Shown here: positions 8,290 to 17,049 of the stretch, piece by piece
Position numbering within the stretch: position 1 is the stretch's first letter
Layout: each line of letters starts with the position of its first letter
Assembly (NCBI GenBank): GCA_030826265.1
Contig: JAPJOH010000003.1
Coordinates: forward strand, 49,781-113,780
Length of the DNA stretch: 64,000 nucleotides
Source: Collinsella aerofaciens
Lineage (GTDB): Bacteria; Actinomycetota; Coriobacteriia; Coriobacteriales; Coriobacteriaceae
Reading direction: 5' to 3'
The notes under the pieces: model-generated
What the model was told of the DNA's origin: nothing
The model's input: the letters and a program-made list of their open reading frames with translations, nothing else
Database searches by the model: none
Translations under genes and position numbers: made by a program

Positions 8290-9252
8290 ATGCACGCAAC
8301 TGATTTTGGTCGCACGCTCATCATCGCCAACCCAGCCGCCCAGTCGGGTGCGGCGCGCGAAGTTGCCGAGCGCCTGCAGCGCTTTTTGGACATGACCGCG
8401 CGCGCATCCCAGTTTGACTTGGTGCTGACCGAACGCGCGGGGCATGCCAAGGAGCTTGCCGCCCAGGCAACGGGCTATCGCACCGTTATCGCACTCGGCG
8501 GCGACGGCGTGATCCACGAGGTCGTCAATGGACTCATGACGCAGGATGAGGCGATCCGGCCCGCCCTTGCCGTCCTGCCCGTGGGCTCCGGCAACGATTT
8601 TGCCCAAACGCTCGGCATCGACGATTTCTCCGGCAAGGATTTTGGCGCGCTGCTCACCTGCGAGCTGCAGCGTCAGGACATCGGGCGCATTCGCTCGTGG
8701 AGCCCTGCGAGCGGCAGCGGCGAGGCTGCCGTTGAGTACTACGACCAGACGCTTTCGGTCGGCATCGATGCCGCCATCGGCCTTGGCACCACCGAGCTGC
8801 GCAAAAAGATGGGCTTGACGGGCGCTCCGCTCTACACCCTCTCGGGACTTGAGCAGTTTGGTCTACGCTACCGCAACTATCCCATGACAGTGAGTTTTGA
8901 CGGTGCGCCCGCCGAGCGCGTGCGGGCGATTATCATGGCCATTCAGTTGGGGCCCACCTATGGTTCGGGCTATCGCATCTGTCCCGATGCCGACCCCTGT
9001 GACGGTATACTCGACGTCTGCTACGCCTGCGGCCCCGTCCCCCGTGCGATTGCCCTGCCCATGTTTCTTTCGGCCAAGGACGGCCACCACACCAAGCTGC
9101 CGCCGGTACGCATGCGTCGCTGCCGTCATGCCGAGCTCACGTTCGAGGAGCCCAACTACCCCATCCAGGCCGACGGCGAGCCCATCGTCGCCTCGCGCAT
9201 CGAGGTGGACGTCCTCGGCGGAGCCCTCCACATCTGGCACCCCACCCACTAG
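8290..9252 (+). CDS. diacylglycerol kinase-like lipid kinase (YegS/DgkB type)
   Basis: This 320-residue protein has the lipid-kinase catalytic domain: LIIANPAAQSG at the nucleotide-binding start, then IALGGDGVIHEVVNGL with the diagnostic GGDG, then VLPVGSGNDFAQTLG. The C-terminal half (VSFDGAPAERVRAI and IQADGEPIV) is the matching beta-sandwich domain. Such enzymes phosphorylate diacylglycerol or related lipids and recycle phospholipid head-group by-products. I chose the ATG at 8290, seven bases after GGGAG, over a GTG at 8218. A long palindrome of the TTGCGGTG family follows the stop. Confidence 0.88.
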   Translation: MHATDFGRTLIIANPAAQSGAAREVAERLQRFLDMTARASQFDLVLTERAGHAKELAAQATGYRTVIALGGDGVIHEVVNGLMTQDEAIRPALAVLPVGSGNDFAQTLGIDDFSGKDFGALLTCELQRQDIGRIRSWSPASGSGEAAVEYYDQTLSVGIDAAIGLGTTELRKKMGLTGAPLYTLSGLEQFGLRYRNYPMTVSFDGAPAERVRAIIMAIQLGPTYGSGYRICPDADPCDGILDVCYACGPVPRAIALPMFLSAKDGHHTKLPPVRMRRCRHAELTFEEPNYPIQADGEPIVASRIEVDVLGGALHIWHPTH

Positions 9253-9260
9253 CCATCCCT

Positions 9261-9329
9261 AAGTTGCGGTGAAATAGGGACTGTTTATGCAGCTAAAGCC
9301 GCAAAACAGTCCCCATTTCACCGCAACTT
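9261..9329 (+). repeat. palindromic repeat, TTGCGGTG family, copy 1
   Basis: An inverted repeat whose outer arms read AAGTTGCGGTGAAAT and ATTTCACCGCAACTT, continuing into a GGGACTGTTT and AAACAGTCCC stem. It sits between the convergent lipid kinase and GGQ protein genes. Related copies are at 17828, 30084 and 31024. It could act as a two-way transcription stop. Confidence 0.8.
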
Positions 9330-9339
9330 ATTGAGAAGA

Positions 9340-9720
9340 TCATTCCTCCCCGCCTGGCTTGCGACGGTTGGCCTTTTTAATCGCGTTGAAGTGTTTGTCG
9401 TTGAGCCTGCGCTGGCGCGATCGCTGAGGCACCTTGGTCTTTACGCGTCGGCGCGGTGGACGCCCGCGACGCTCAAGCTCTGCCCTCAGCTTACGCAGAC
9501 AGCAGCTGCGATTCTGAAACTGACTGCGGCTCTCACGCGCCGTCACGACAATCCCCGTGGGCCCATGCTTCATGCGCACCGCCGAGTCCGTCGTGTTCAC
9601 GCCCTGTCCACCCGGACCCGTCGCGCGAAACACCTGCACCTCGCAATCGCGTGCCAGCTCCTCGACCGACATCTCGGCATAGCGTGCATACTCGCGCCAT
9701 CCCATCTTGTTCTCATCCAT
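9340..9720 (-). CDS. release-factor-domain protein with GGQ motif (ArfB/PrfH-like)
   Basis: This 126-residue protein carries the peptidyl-tRNA hydrolysis motif of class I release factors, [20 protein letters not shown], followed by a lysine/arginine-rich tail ([22 protein letters not shown]), as in ArfB-like ribosome-rescue factors. It lacks the codon-recognition domains of RF1 and RF2. It probably frees stalled ribosomes by cleaving peptidyl-tRNA. The ATG at 9720 is eight bases after GGGGAGG. It lies downstream of xpt with a terminator between them. It could also be a member of the MTRFR-like group; the exact subfamily is uncertain. Confidence 0.8.
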   Translation of the reverse strand: MDENKMGWREYARYAEMSVEELARDCEVQVFRATGPGGQGVNTTDSAVRMKHGPTGIVVTARESRSQFQNRSCCLRKLRAELERRGRPPRRRVKTKVPQRSRQRRLNDKHFNAIKKANRRKPGGEE

Positions 9721-9739
9721 ATCAATACCTCCCCTCATA

Positions 9740-9776
9740 CAAAAAATGTGACAAAGGGACAGTCCCTTTGTCACAT
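9740..9776 (-). terminator. perfect palindrome and terminator after xpt
   Basis: Two 15-base arms (ATGTGACAAAGGGAC and its exact complement) at 9746-9776 are followed on the minus strand by TTTTTTG. This is a strong intrinsic terminator for xpt. Confidence 0.8.
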
Positions 9777-9803
9777 CGCATACCAATCGCTTGTGTTGCG
9801 CGC

Positions 9804-10382
9804 CTAGGCGAAGGTGATCTCACCGTTCTCGCAGTCCATTTCGGCGATACGGGCCAGGCTCTCAACGCGGAAGCCGCGCTCGCGGAGCTTATCGCCACCG
9901 CCCTGGAAGCCCTTCTCAACGGCGATGCCGATGCCGGCAACCTCGGCACCCGCGGCCTCGCAGATCTTAATAAGGCCCTCGAGCGCGCAGCCGTTGGCCA
10001 AGAAGTCGTCGATAATCAGGACCTTATCGCCCTCGGACAGGAAGCGCTTGCCAACGATGACCGGGTACTCCTTCTGCTTGGTAAAGGAGTAGATGGTCGT
10101 GGCATACTGCTCGCCGTCAAGGTTGATGGACTGGGCCTTCTTGGCAAAGACCACCGGCACGCCGCCAAAATGCTGGGCTGCAATGCAGGCCATACCAATG
10201 CCCGAAGCCTCGATCGTCAGGATCTTGTTGATCTCGACACCCTCGAACAGACGGGCCCACTCGGCACCCATGTGGTCGAACAGCTCAACGTCGCACTGGT
10301 GGTTGAGGAAGGCATCAACCTTAAGGACGTTACCGGCCTTTACGATGCCGTCATGGCGAATACGATCCTCAAGCTCCTGCAT
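9804..10382 (-). CDS. xpt: xanthine phosphoribosyltransferase
   Basis: This 192-residue protein matches Xpt of Gram-positive bacteria along its full length. It makes XMP from xanthine and PRPP for purine salvage. Key parts are [27 protein letters not shown], and the PRPP loop [16 protein letters not shown]. The start is the ATG at 10382 behind AGAAGGGG. In Bacilli such genes often carry a purine riboswitch; I see no such aptamer in the 159 bases upstream. It ends in a perfect palindromic terminator. Confidence 0.93.
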   Translation of the reverse strand: MQELEDRIRHDGIVKAGNVLKVDAFLNHQCDVELFDHMGAEWARLFEGVEINKILTIEASGIGMACIAAQHFGGVPVVFAKKAQSINLDGEQYATTIYSFTKQKEYPVIVGKRFLSEGDKVLIIDDFLANGCALEGLIKICEAAGAEVAGIGIAVEKGFQGGGDKLRERGFRVESLARIAEMDCENGEITFA

Positions 10383-10541
10383 GGCGCAACCCCTTCTCGC
10401 GGCAACGATACCGCGCGATTAATAAACGTTGTTCGATAGTCTACCACGGACCGACCCCCGCCCGCCCCACAAGCCGCATCGCACCATAAAGCTGCAAGAC
10501 CAGTAGATAAGCCCGATTCTTGGCAAGCCTGCCACCACAAG

Positions 10542-11846
10542 CTAATGGCGGGCGCGCATCCTCACCAAACGCACCATGGCGAGCGCAAAGCCCACAGCGG
10601 CCACAGCCATGAGCACGTAGAACACCGAGCGAAAGCCGAACAGGAACACATCCGGACGTCCTGCAACAAAACTGGTCACGGCCTCGCCCATCGCCACGCT
10701 CATCTGCCCATACAGGATATTCGACGCCACCGTAATGCCGAGTGCCATGCCGGCATAGCGTGCCAAACTGCCCAAGCTGCCCGCAAAGCCGAGTGCTTCG
10801 CGCGGGGCCGAGCCCATATACAGCGAGTTGTTGGGGCTCTGGAAAATCGACGTACCGCACGACATAAACGCGACGCAGCACACGATCACGGGGATGGAAG
10901 AGTGCTCGTCGAGCGTGCTTACCGCAAAAAGACCGCACACGTACACGCCCAGGCCGACCGCCGTGGGGCCCTCGCAGCCAACACGGTCCGAAACCGTACC
11001 CGATAGCGGACCGATAAAGGCATTCACCATCGGCAGCGCCAAAAAGAGCAATCCGGAAATGTCGGAACCAAACCCATGCGCGTCCTGAAAATAGAACGGC
11101 AGAATAAACTCGGATGCGCCAATACCAACGAACACGATGAGCATGCAGGCAAGGTTGATGGTGAAGGCCGAATTTGCAAAGCAGCGACGCGTGGCCTCCA
11201 CCAACGACATGGGGCGCTCGCCGGCCTCCGGCTTAACATGCGGCAGCGTGTAGAGCCCCACAATAAACGAGATGACGCCAATGGGCAGGTTGATGAGGAA
11301 GATGCTCTCCCAAGGAAAGCTTGCCACCAGCATACCGCCGAGCACGGGACCACACATCATGCCGAGGGCCACGAAGGTCGCGAGAATACCCATAGCACGA
11401 CCGCGCTCGCGCGCCGGAAACGATTCGGTGATGATACCCATGTTGTTGGCCATGGCCGCCGCGCAACCGACGCCCTGAACAATGCGTGCCAGGATAAGAA
11501 CCTCGAGCGAGGCCGAAAGGCTGCACAGCAGCGAACCGACCGAAAAGACGATGACGCCCAGCTGAAACACATTCACCTTGCCGCGCACGTCGCCCAGACG
11601 GCCAAACGGCAACATAGCCACGCAAGTCGCAAGCAGATACACCGAACTCACCAGCTGGATGCGGTCGAGGCCCACGCCCAGCTCCTTTTGCATCACGGGC
11701 AGCGCCACGGTCACGACGGTCGAATCCAGACACACCATAAACGTCATGATGAGCACGGTAAACAGAATCGCCCATTTATTCTTGCCATGGGTGTCGCCCT
11801 CAAGGGCAATGTGCTCGCGGCGCAGCTGCTCTGCGGTTTTCTCCAT
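10542..11846 (-). CDS. MFS transporter, probable multidrug exporter
   Basis: This 434-residue membrane protein has about twelve or more hydrophobic spans. It begins with a short polar N-terminus, then FMVCLDSTVVTVALPVMQKEL, the drug:proton antiporter motif seen in DHA2-type exporters, then the MFS motif A-like GRLGDVRGK and the RIVQGVGCAAAMANNMG segment. It probably exports a drug or metabolite using the proton gradient, but the substrate is unknown. The ATG at 11846, six bases after AAAGG, is preferred over one two codons upstream. It follows the terminator of the PLP enzyme gene, so it is probably a separate unit. Confidence 0.85.
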   Translation of the reverse strand: MEKTAEQLRREHIALEGDTHGKNKWAILFTVLIMTFMVCLDSTVVTVALPVMQKELGVGLDRIQLVSSVYLLATCVAMLPFGRLGDVRGKVNVFQLGVIVFSVGSLLCSLSASLEVLILARIVQGVGCAAAMANNMGIITESFPARERGRAMGILATFVALGMMCGPVLGGMLVASFPWESIFLINLPIGVISFIVGLYTLPHVKPEAGERPMSLVEATRRCFANSAFTINLACMLIVFVGIGASEFILPFYFQDAHGFGSDISGLLFLALPMVNAFIGPLSGTVSDRVGCEGPTAVGLGVYVCGLFAVSTLDEHSSIPVIVCCVAFMSCGTSIFQSPNNSLYMGSAPREALGFAGSLGSLARYAGMALGITVASNILYGQMSVAMGEAVTSFVAGRPDVFLFGFRSVFYVLMAVAAVGFALAMVRLVRMRARH

Positions 11847-11871
11847 ATCCATCCTTTCGAGTGGCGCAACG

Positions 11872-11919
11872 CAAAAACGGGGCCCCGATCGCCTGCGAAC
11901 AGTCGCGATTGGGGTCCCG
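11872..11919 (-). terminator. terminator after the O-acetylhomoserine sulfhydrylase-like gene
   Basis: On the minus strand a 13-pair stem with two mismatches (GGGACCCCAATCG with CGATCGGGGCCCC) is followed by GTTTTTGC. Confidence 0.7.
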
Positions 11920-11987
11920 CCTACGGAATCGGAACGAAAGGTCGCCGAAGCTTTCTGCCAGCATCGGCGCCTTGCATGAACGCTAGC

Positions 11988-13271
11988 CTAGCACTGCTCG
12001 AGTGCCTGCTCAAGGTCGGCAATCAGATCGGCCGTGTCCTCGAGGCCGCACGACAGGCGCACCATGTCAGCGGAGATGCCACAGGCGATGAGCTCTTCAT
12101 CGTTCATCTGGCGATGCGTAGCATTAGCGGGATGCAGGCAGCAAGTGCGGGCGTCGGCCACATGTGTGGCGATCTGGGCGAGCTTGAGGCTCTTCATAAA
12201 GGTCTCGGCCGCCGCGCGACCACCGTTAAAGCCGAAGCTCACAACGCCGCAGGTACCGTTGGGCATGTATTTCTGAGCGATGTCATAGTACTTATCGCCC
12301 TCCAGGCCCGGATAGCTCACGAAGCGCACCTTGGGGTGGCTCTGCAGGAACTTGGCAACGGCCAGGCCGTTCTCACAATGACGCGGCATGCGCACATGCA
12401 GGCTCTCGAGCGAGCTGTTCAAGAAGAACGCTGCCTGCGGGTTCTGCATGGGGCCGAGGTCGCGCATGAGCTGCGCGGTGGCCTTGGTAATGAAGGCACC
12501 CTCGCGACCGAACTTCTCGGCATAGGTCACGCCGTGGTAGCTCTCGTCGGGCGTGGTAAGACCCGGGAACTTGTCCGCATGGGCCATCCAGTCAAACTGA
12601 CCGTGGTCGACGATCACGCCGCCCAGGTAGGCAGCATGTCCATCCATGTACTTGGTGGTGGAGTGCGTAATGATGTCGGCGCCCCACTCAAAGGGACGGC
12701 ACATCACGGGCGTCGGGAAGGTGTTGTCGACCATCAGCGGTACGCCGTGGTCGTGCGCGGCCTTGGCAAAGCGCTCAATATCGAGCACGGCAAGGGCGGG
12801 GTTGGCGATCGTCTCGCCAAAGACAAGCTTGGTGTTGGGTTCAAACGCTGCCTCGAGCTCCTCGTCGGTACAGTCGGGGGCAACGAACGTGCAGGTCACG
12901 CCCATGCGACCCATGGTGTGGGCGAGCAGGTTGTAGGTACCGCCGTAAATGGCAGAGCTTGCGACCACATGATCGCCGGCACCGGCAACGTTAAAGATCG
13001 CGAGGAAGTTCGCAGCCATGCCCGAGCTCGTGAGCATCGCTGCGGTGCCGCCCTCCATCTCGCAGATCTTGGCGGCAACCAAATCGCACGTGGGGTTCTG
13101 CAGACGGCTGTAGAAATAGCCCGACTCCTCCAGGTCGAAAAGCTTGCCCATGTGCTCGGACGTGTCGTACTTCCACGTGGTGGACTGGTAGATGGGCACC
13201 TGGCGCGGCTCCGCATCTCCCGGGTGATAGCCGCCCTGAACACACGTCGTACCGATGGTCTGCTCGCTCAT
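11988..13271 (-). CDS. O-acetylhomoserine aminocarboxypropyltransferase / Cys-Met metabolism PLP enzyme
   Basis: This 427-residue protein belongs to the Cys/Met-metabolism PLP family. It has YSRLQNPTCDLVAAKICEMEGG near the N-terminus, ASSAIYGGTYNLL, VDNTFPTPVMCRPFEWGADI, and HSTTKYMDGH with the PLP-binding lysine. Full-length similarity is to O-acetylhomoserine sulfhydrylases (MetY), which make homocysteine from O-acetylhomoserine and sulfide. A methionine gamma-lyase or related activity cannot be excluded by eye. The ATG at 13271, behind GGGAG, is preferred over a TTG two codons upstream. It ends in a clear terminator and is probably monocistronic. Confidence 0.85.
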   Translation of the reverse strand: MSEQTIGTTCVQGGYHPGDAEPRQVPIYQSTTWKYDTSEHMGKLFDLEESGYFYSRLQNPTCDLVAAKICEMEGGTAAMLTSSGMAANFLAIFNVAGAGDHVVASSAIYGGTYNLLAHTMGRMGVTCTFVAPDCTDEELEAAFEPNTKLVFGETIANPALAVLDIERFAKAAHDHGVPLMVDNTFPTPVMCRPFEWGADIITHSTTKYMDGHAAYLGGVIVDHGQFDWMAHADKFPGLTTPDESYHGVTYAEKFGREGAFITKATAQLMRDLGPMQNPQAAFFLNSSLESLHVRMPRHCENGLAVAKFLQSHPKVRFVSYPGLEGDKYYDIAQKYMPNGTCGVVSFGFNGGRAAAETFMKSLKLAQIATHVADARTCCLHPANATHRQMNDEELIACGISADMVRLSCGLEDTADLIADLEQALEQC

Positions 13272-13500
13272 ATCCAACTCCCTTACTTGGGTTTTGTTTT
13301 ATTCGGTTCACGATACCGCTACGCCGCACCCCTCTCAACCCATCCCGCCGATAGGTTATGGGACAAATGAATCAGGGGCATTCGTCACAGCCTTAGGCAT
13401 TTGCTCGATAGATAAAAATGAGGCATCCATGAAGCTCTCGATGATTACACGCACCGTCACGGGTACCATAGGCGGGTACACCGTGACCAAGGAGACAACG

Positions 13501-13947
13501 ATGAAGCAAATCGATACGGCCCAGCTCGACATCACCGCCTGTCAGGCTCAGGCTGCCGAATACCACGCCCGTGGCTTTAACTGCGCCCAGGCCGTCGCCT
13601 GCACGCTCGCGCCCGCCGTCGGGCTCGACCCCCAGGTCGCCTTTACCCTCACCGAGGGCTTTGGCGCCGGCATGGGCGGCATGACCGAAACCTGCGGCGC
13701 CATCTCGGGCGCCGTGGCCATCATGGGCTTCATGATGAGCGACGGTATGGAAAACCCCAAGACCAAGGGCCAAACCTACAAGCTGTCGCGCGAGATCGCC
13801 AAGCGTTTTAAAACGAAGAACACGACGACCGTCTGCGGCGCGCTCAAGGGCGTCGGATCGGATAAGGGTCCGCTCCGCAGCTGCCCCGGCTGCATCGACG
13901 ATGCCGTCGAGATCGCCTGCGATATGCTAAAGCAGCTCGCCGAGTAA
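13501..13947 (+). CDS. C_GCAxxG_C_C family redox protein
   Basis: This 148-residue cysteine-rich protein matches the C_GCAxxG_C_C family: FNCAQAVAC, then TETCGAISGAVAIMG, then TTTVCGALKGVG, and a terminal RSCPGCIDDAVEIAC. Members are predicted redox or metal-binding proteins of anaerobes with unknown substrate. The start at 13501 sits six bases after AAGGAG. The reading frame stays open for about 80 codons upstream, but no earlier start has a comparable ribosome binding site. A 12-pair hairpin (about 13454-13488) ends just before that site. A strong two-way terminator follows. Confidence 0.85.
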   Translation: MKQIDTAQLDITACQAQAAEYHARGFNCAQAVACTLAPAVGLDPQVAFTLTEGFGAGMGGMTETCGAISGAVAIMGFMMSDGMENPKTKGQTYKLSREIAKRFKTKNTTTVCGALKGVGSDKGPLRSCPGCIDDAVEIACDMLKQLAE

Positions 13948-13964
13948 ACGACAGCAACAGAAAA

Positions 13965-14011
13965 CGACGGCCGGCGCGCTTGGGATTCATCCAAAAGCAC
14001 GCCGGCCGTCG
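13965..14011. terminator. two-way terminator between convergent genes
   Basis: Arms CGACGGCCGGCG and CGCCGGCCGTCG form a near-perfect hairpin. It is preceded by AAAA and followed by CCGTT, so it works best for the minus-strand gene's transcript but lies at the 3' end of both. Confidence 0.65.
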
Positions 14012-14014
14012 CCG

Positions 14015-14650
14015 TTAGAACTCGGCAAATTCGGGAGCGCCGACCTCAATCTCCTCGCGCCCCGCCATAAGCTCGCGCATCTTGGCGCAAAACGACTCCT
14101 GCTCCCCTGCCTTAAACACCAAGTGAAGTGTCACGGTATCCGCGTAATCGGTATCCGAAACCTTTGCACCCGAATCCTGGGCCAAGCGAAGCACCTGCTC
14201 ATACTGCGGATAGGCCACATGCACGTCAACCGGCACGACACTCGTCATCTCGACGATCTGCCCGGACTCCTGAGCCGAGGCCACCGCCGCCTGCGTCGCC
14301 GCGGTATAGGCGCGCACCAAGCCACCAGGACCCAACAGCGTGCCGCCAAAATAGCGCGTCACCACGCAGCAAACATTTTTGAGCCCCGCGCCGCGCAGCA
14401 CCTCGAGCGTCGGCATGCCGCTCGTGCGGCTCGGCTCACCGTCATCGCTCTGGCGTTCACGTCCATCCACCAAAATCCACGCGGGAACATTGTGTCGAGC
14501 GTCGTAATGACGCTTGCGAACCATCTCGATAAAGGCATTCGCCTCATCCTCGGACTCAATATGGACCAGCTGGGCAATAAACCGGCTCTTGCGGTCCACA
14601 AATTCGCCCGAAACCTCAATATTCGATTGCAGAGTAAAATAGCTGTCCAA
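14015..14650 (-). CDS. yigZ: YigZ/IMPACT family protein
   Basis: This protein of about 211 residues is of the YigZ (UPF0029) family. The N-terminal part has the signature KSRFIAQLVHIESEDEA, DARHNVPAWI, DDGEPSRTSGMPTLEVLRG and TRYFGGTLLGPGGLVRAY, and the C-terminal part is the short ferredoxin-like DUF1949 region. The family is linked to translation regulation through its eukaryotic relative IMPACT, but the bacterial role is not firmly known. No ATG is available: two consecutive TTG codons begin the frame, and the second (14650) has the better spacing to GAGGGG. Confidence 0.87.
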   Translation of the reverse strand: MDSYFTLQSNIEVSGEFVDRKSRFIAQLVHIESEDEANAFIEMVRKRHYDARHNVPAWILVDGRERQSDDGEPSRTSGMPTLEVLRGAGLKNVCCVVTRYFGGTLLGPGGLVRAYTAATQAAVASAQESGQIVEMTSVVPVDVHVAYPQYEQVLRLAQDSGAKVSDTDYADTVTLHLVFKAGEQESFCAKMRELMAGREEIEVGAPEFAEF

Positions 14651-14769
14651 CAAAGCCCCTCAACAAAATAAAGCGCAGCAACAAACAGCCTCAATAATAC
14701 GGCAAAGACCGTACCGTTAATCCCGGTAAATAGAACGGCAACACCGATGATTCCGTAAACGAAAGCGAG

Positions 14770-14866
14770 AACCCGTCAGCGCGAGCAAGGTGCCTTGAAA
14801 GACGAGGGCATTGACCTTATGGTCATGCCCGAAGGCTTGAAAGGCAGATTGCCGCGCTGACGGGTT
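14770..14866. repeat. nested 97-bp inverted-repeat element downstream of rnpB
   Basis: Outer arms AACCCGTCAGCGCG (14770-14783) and their exact complement (14853-14866) enclose an inner hairpin GGGCATTGACC with GGTCATGCCC and a further CCTT/AAGG pairing. It lies between yigZ and rnpB. It could be an RNA structure that ends rnpB transcription, a small RNA, or a dispersed repeat. Confidence 0.7.
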
Positions 14867-14883
14867 CGCAGCGTCAACAAAGT

Positions 14884-15247
14884 GCTGAGTGGGCCGATAA
14901 GCCGGGTTCTGTCGTGAACGGTCATTTATCTTGTCTGCACGTTACCGTGCAGCTCCACGCACGCTACCCGAACGCGGACCGGGCCGGCCCATAGCGTTCC
15001 TATTCGCGCTTGCTCCGGATGGGGCTTGCCAAGCCGCCGTGTTGCCACGACGCTGGTGGTCTCTTACACCACCGTTTCAGCTTTTCCCTTTACGCCTTGC
15101 GGCGCAGGTGGGAGTCTTCTTTTCTGCGGCGCTTTCCGTCGGATCACTCCGCCCGGCCGTTAGCCGGCATCCCGCCCTCTGGAGCCCGGACTTTCCTCAC
15201 GCGTGCTGCAAGCAGCACATCGCGCGACCGTCTGGCCCACTCAGCAG
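14884..15247 (-). ncRNA. rnpB: RNase P RNA (class A)
   Basis: On the minus strand the RNA begins with GCTGAGTGGGCC, which pairs with GGCCCACTCAGC at its 3' end (stem P1). Near the 5' end is the diagnostic GAGGAAAGTCCGGGCTCC, and near the 3' end AACCCGGCTTATCGGCC. The conserved GAAACGGTGGTGTAAGAG-type and ATAAATGACCG-type segments are also present. The length of about 364 nt is right for a bacterial A-type RNase P RNA. It is the catalytic RNA that trims the 5' ends of pre-tRNA. Ends are approximate to a few bases. Confidence 0.95.
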
Positions 15248-15509
15248 TGTAAGAGTGTAGCACACCGTTGCCGCGGGCAATGGCACAACGCAAGCGCTCG
15301 CACGATAAACCAAGAACCACCCATGCGCTACAATAATCCCGTCGATGGGCAACGTCGTCAGTCGAGACGCGACCGCGCTCCGCACCCCTCCGTCTACTCG
15401 GTGCGTTCCCGCCTCTTCCCCGAGGCGGGATGTCGGCATTTTTCATGCACTGACAACCCAATAGCCTGTGGACAGCCCTGGCAGCATTGCGTACCTCGGC
15501 TGCAAATGC
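15248..15509. other. gap between rnpB and the rpsA terminator
   Basis: The part next to rnpB holds a minus-strand promoter: -10 TACACT at 15254-15259 with TTGCCC at 15275-15280, a 15-base spacer, eight bases before the RNA start. Further upstream is a GC hairpin with CCCGCCTC and GAGGCGGG arms near 15410-15431. I see no convincing coding frame here. Confidence 0.45.
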
Positions 15510-15543
15510 AAAAAGGGACCCGTCCATTGCGGACGGATCCCTT
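15510..15543 (-). terminator. rho-independent terminator after rpsA
   Basis: Minus-strand arms AAGGGATCCGTCC and GGACGGGTCCCTT around a GCAAT loop are followed by TTTTTGC. Confidence 0.85.
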
Positions 15544-15567
15544 CAAACAAGTGATCGTCAAACCGAT

Positions 15568-16734
15568 TTACTCGGCGTCGGTCTCCTCGTCCTTCTTCTC
15601 GGAAGGCAGCGGGGTGACCTCGATCTCAACGCCCAGAGTCTCAGCAGCAGACTTCATGGACAGGGAGATACGACGACGGTCGAGGTCGATCTCCATGACC
15701 TTGACCTGAACCTTATCGCCCACGTGGGTGACCTGAGAAGGCTGATCGACGTGCTTGTTGGCCATCTCGGAGATGTGCACCAGGCCCTCGATGCCCTCGC
15801 CCAGGTCGACGAAAGCGCCGAACGGGACAAGCTTGGTCACAGTGCCCTCGACGATAGCGCCGACGGGGTACTTCTTGACCAGTGCGCGCCACGGATCCTC
15901 GGTGGTCTGCTTGAGACCCAGGGAGATGCGCTCGCGGTTGAGATCGACGTCGAGAACCTCGACCTCGACCTCCTGGCCGACCTTGACAACCTCGGAAGGA
16001 TGGTTGACGTGGTTCCAGGAGAGCTCGGAAATGTGGATGAGGCCGTCGATACCGCCGAGGTCGACGAAGGCGCCGAAGTCGACGATGGAGGAAACGGTGC
16101 CCTGGAGACGCATGCCAGACTTGAGCTTGGACAGGATCTCGGAGCGCTCGGCCTTACGGGACTCCTCGAGCACGACGCGACGGGAGAGGACGACGTTGTT
16201 GCGGTTGCGGTCCATCTCGATGACGCGAGCCTCGATGCGGGTGCCCATGTAGGAGGTGAGGTCCTTGACGCGACGGAGGTCGACGAGGGAAGCGGGCAGG
16301 AAGCCACGCAGGCCGATGTCGAGGATCAGGCCGCCCTTGACAACCTCGATAACCTCGCCCTCGACGTTCTCGCCGGAGTTGAACTTCTCCTCGATGCGGT
16401 TCCAAGCACGCTCGTACTCGGCACGCTTCTTGGACAGGACCAGACGACCGTCCTTGTCCTCCTTCTGGAGAACCAGAGCCTCGATGGGATCACCGAGTGC
16501 AACGATGTCTGCAGGGTTAGCGTCCTTGCGGATGGACAGCTCGCGGACCGGGATAACGCCCTCGGACTTGAATCCGATGTCAACGAGCACCTCGTCATGC
16601 TCGATCTTAACGACAGTGCCGTTAACGAGATCGCCCTCATCAAAGTCGGTAATCGTACCGTCGATGAGGTTGTTCATCTCCTCCTCGTTGACATCGTCAA
16701 GAGAGAAAATGGACGAGTTCTGAATCTCACTCAA
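15568..16734 (-). CDS. rpsA: 30S ribosomal protein S1
   Basis: This 388-residue protein contains four S1 RNA-binding domains in series, seen as repeats of the form VGAIVEGTVTKLVPFGAFVDLGEGIEGLVHISE and related lines at roughly residues 35, 120, 205 and 290. Four domains are usual for high-GC Gram-positive S1, which is shorter than the six-domain Escherichia coli protein. It binds mRNA at the ribosome. The likely start is a TTG at 16734, with AAAGGGG seven bases upstream; no ATG fits. An acidic tail (SEKKDEETDAE) ends the protein. It ends in a strong terminator. Confidence 0.94.
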   Translation of the reverse strand: MSEIQNSSIFSLDDVNEEEMNNLIDGTITDFDEGDLVNGTVVKIEHDEVLVDIGFKSEGVIPVRELSIRKDANPADIVALGDPIEALVLQKEDKDGRLVLSKKRAEYERAWNRIEEKFNSGENVEGEVIEVVKGGLILDIGLRGFLPASLVDLRRVKDLTSYMGTRIEARVIEMDRNRNNVVLSRRVVLEESRKAERSEILSKLKSGMRLQGTVSSIVDFGAFVDLGGIDGLIHISELSWNHVNHPSEVVKVGQEVEVEVLDVDLNRERISLGLKQTTEDPWRALVKKYPVGAIVEGTVTKLVPFGAFVDLGEGIEGLVHISEMANKHVDQPSQVTHVGDKVQVKVMEIDLDRRRISLSMKSAAETLGVEIEVTPLPSEKKDEETDAE

Positions 16735-17049
16735 AGGTGGACCCCTTTCGAACTACGGGGCCCCGATTGCTAGGACCTACAGAAGGGTGCGACAAGCACA
16801 CAACGTTTAGGAACACTCGGGAGCCGACAGATACTAATGTGACGCTTATGCAATCACGTTCGTATAGGTTACGGGGAAATGAGTTCGATTTCAAGCGTGA
16901 ACTGCGATTTTTTACTCGTGTGGAGACTTTTTCGTAATCTTATGAACACTCGTCTCCGCAACTTGACGATAACCAGCCAGGCATTCGGCTTTGGGGTAAA
17001 GTATCCGGAGCCAACGATTCTAGATCGATTTTTCGAGAAAGGTGCCCGC
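16735..17049. other. divergent intergenic region rpsA / HAD hydrolase
   Basis: This 315-base, comparatively AT-rich stretch lies between two divergent genes and must hold both promoters. I could not assign a -35 and -10 pair with confidence. A plus-strand frame is open from 16879 into the HAD gene, but its first 57 codons look non-coding and lack a ribosome binding site. Confidence 0.5.

Noticed and set aside
9746..9776. Mobile element end or attachment site
   Set aside because: The perfect palindrome is followed by a U-tract right after xpt, so it is explained as an intrinsic terminator.
10383..10541. Purine riboswitch before xpt
   Set aside because: The conserved purine aptamer core was not found in the 159 bases upstream, so no riboswitch is called.
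11076..13370. 764-codon plus-strand frame antisense to the MFS and PLP-enzyme genes
   Set aside because: It is a shadow frame typical of high-GC DNA, with histidine- and arginine-rich low-complexity sequence and no homology pattern.
15197..15439. 80-codon frame overlapping the rnpB 5' end and promoter
   Set aside because: The RNase P RNA signature accounts for this sequence, and the frame has no ribosome binding site.
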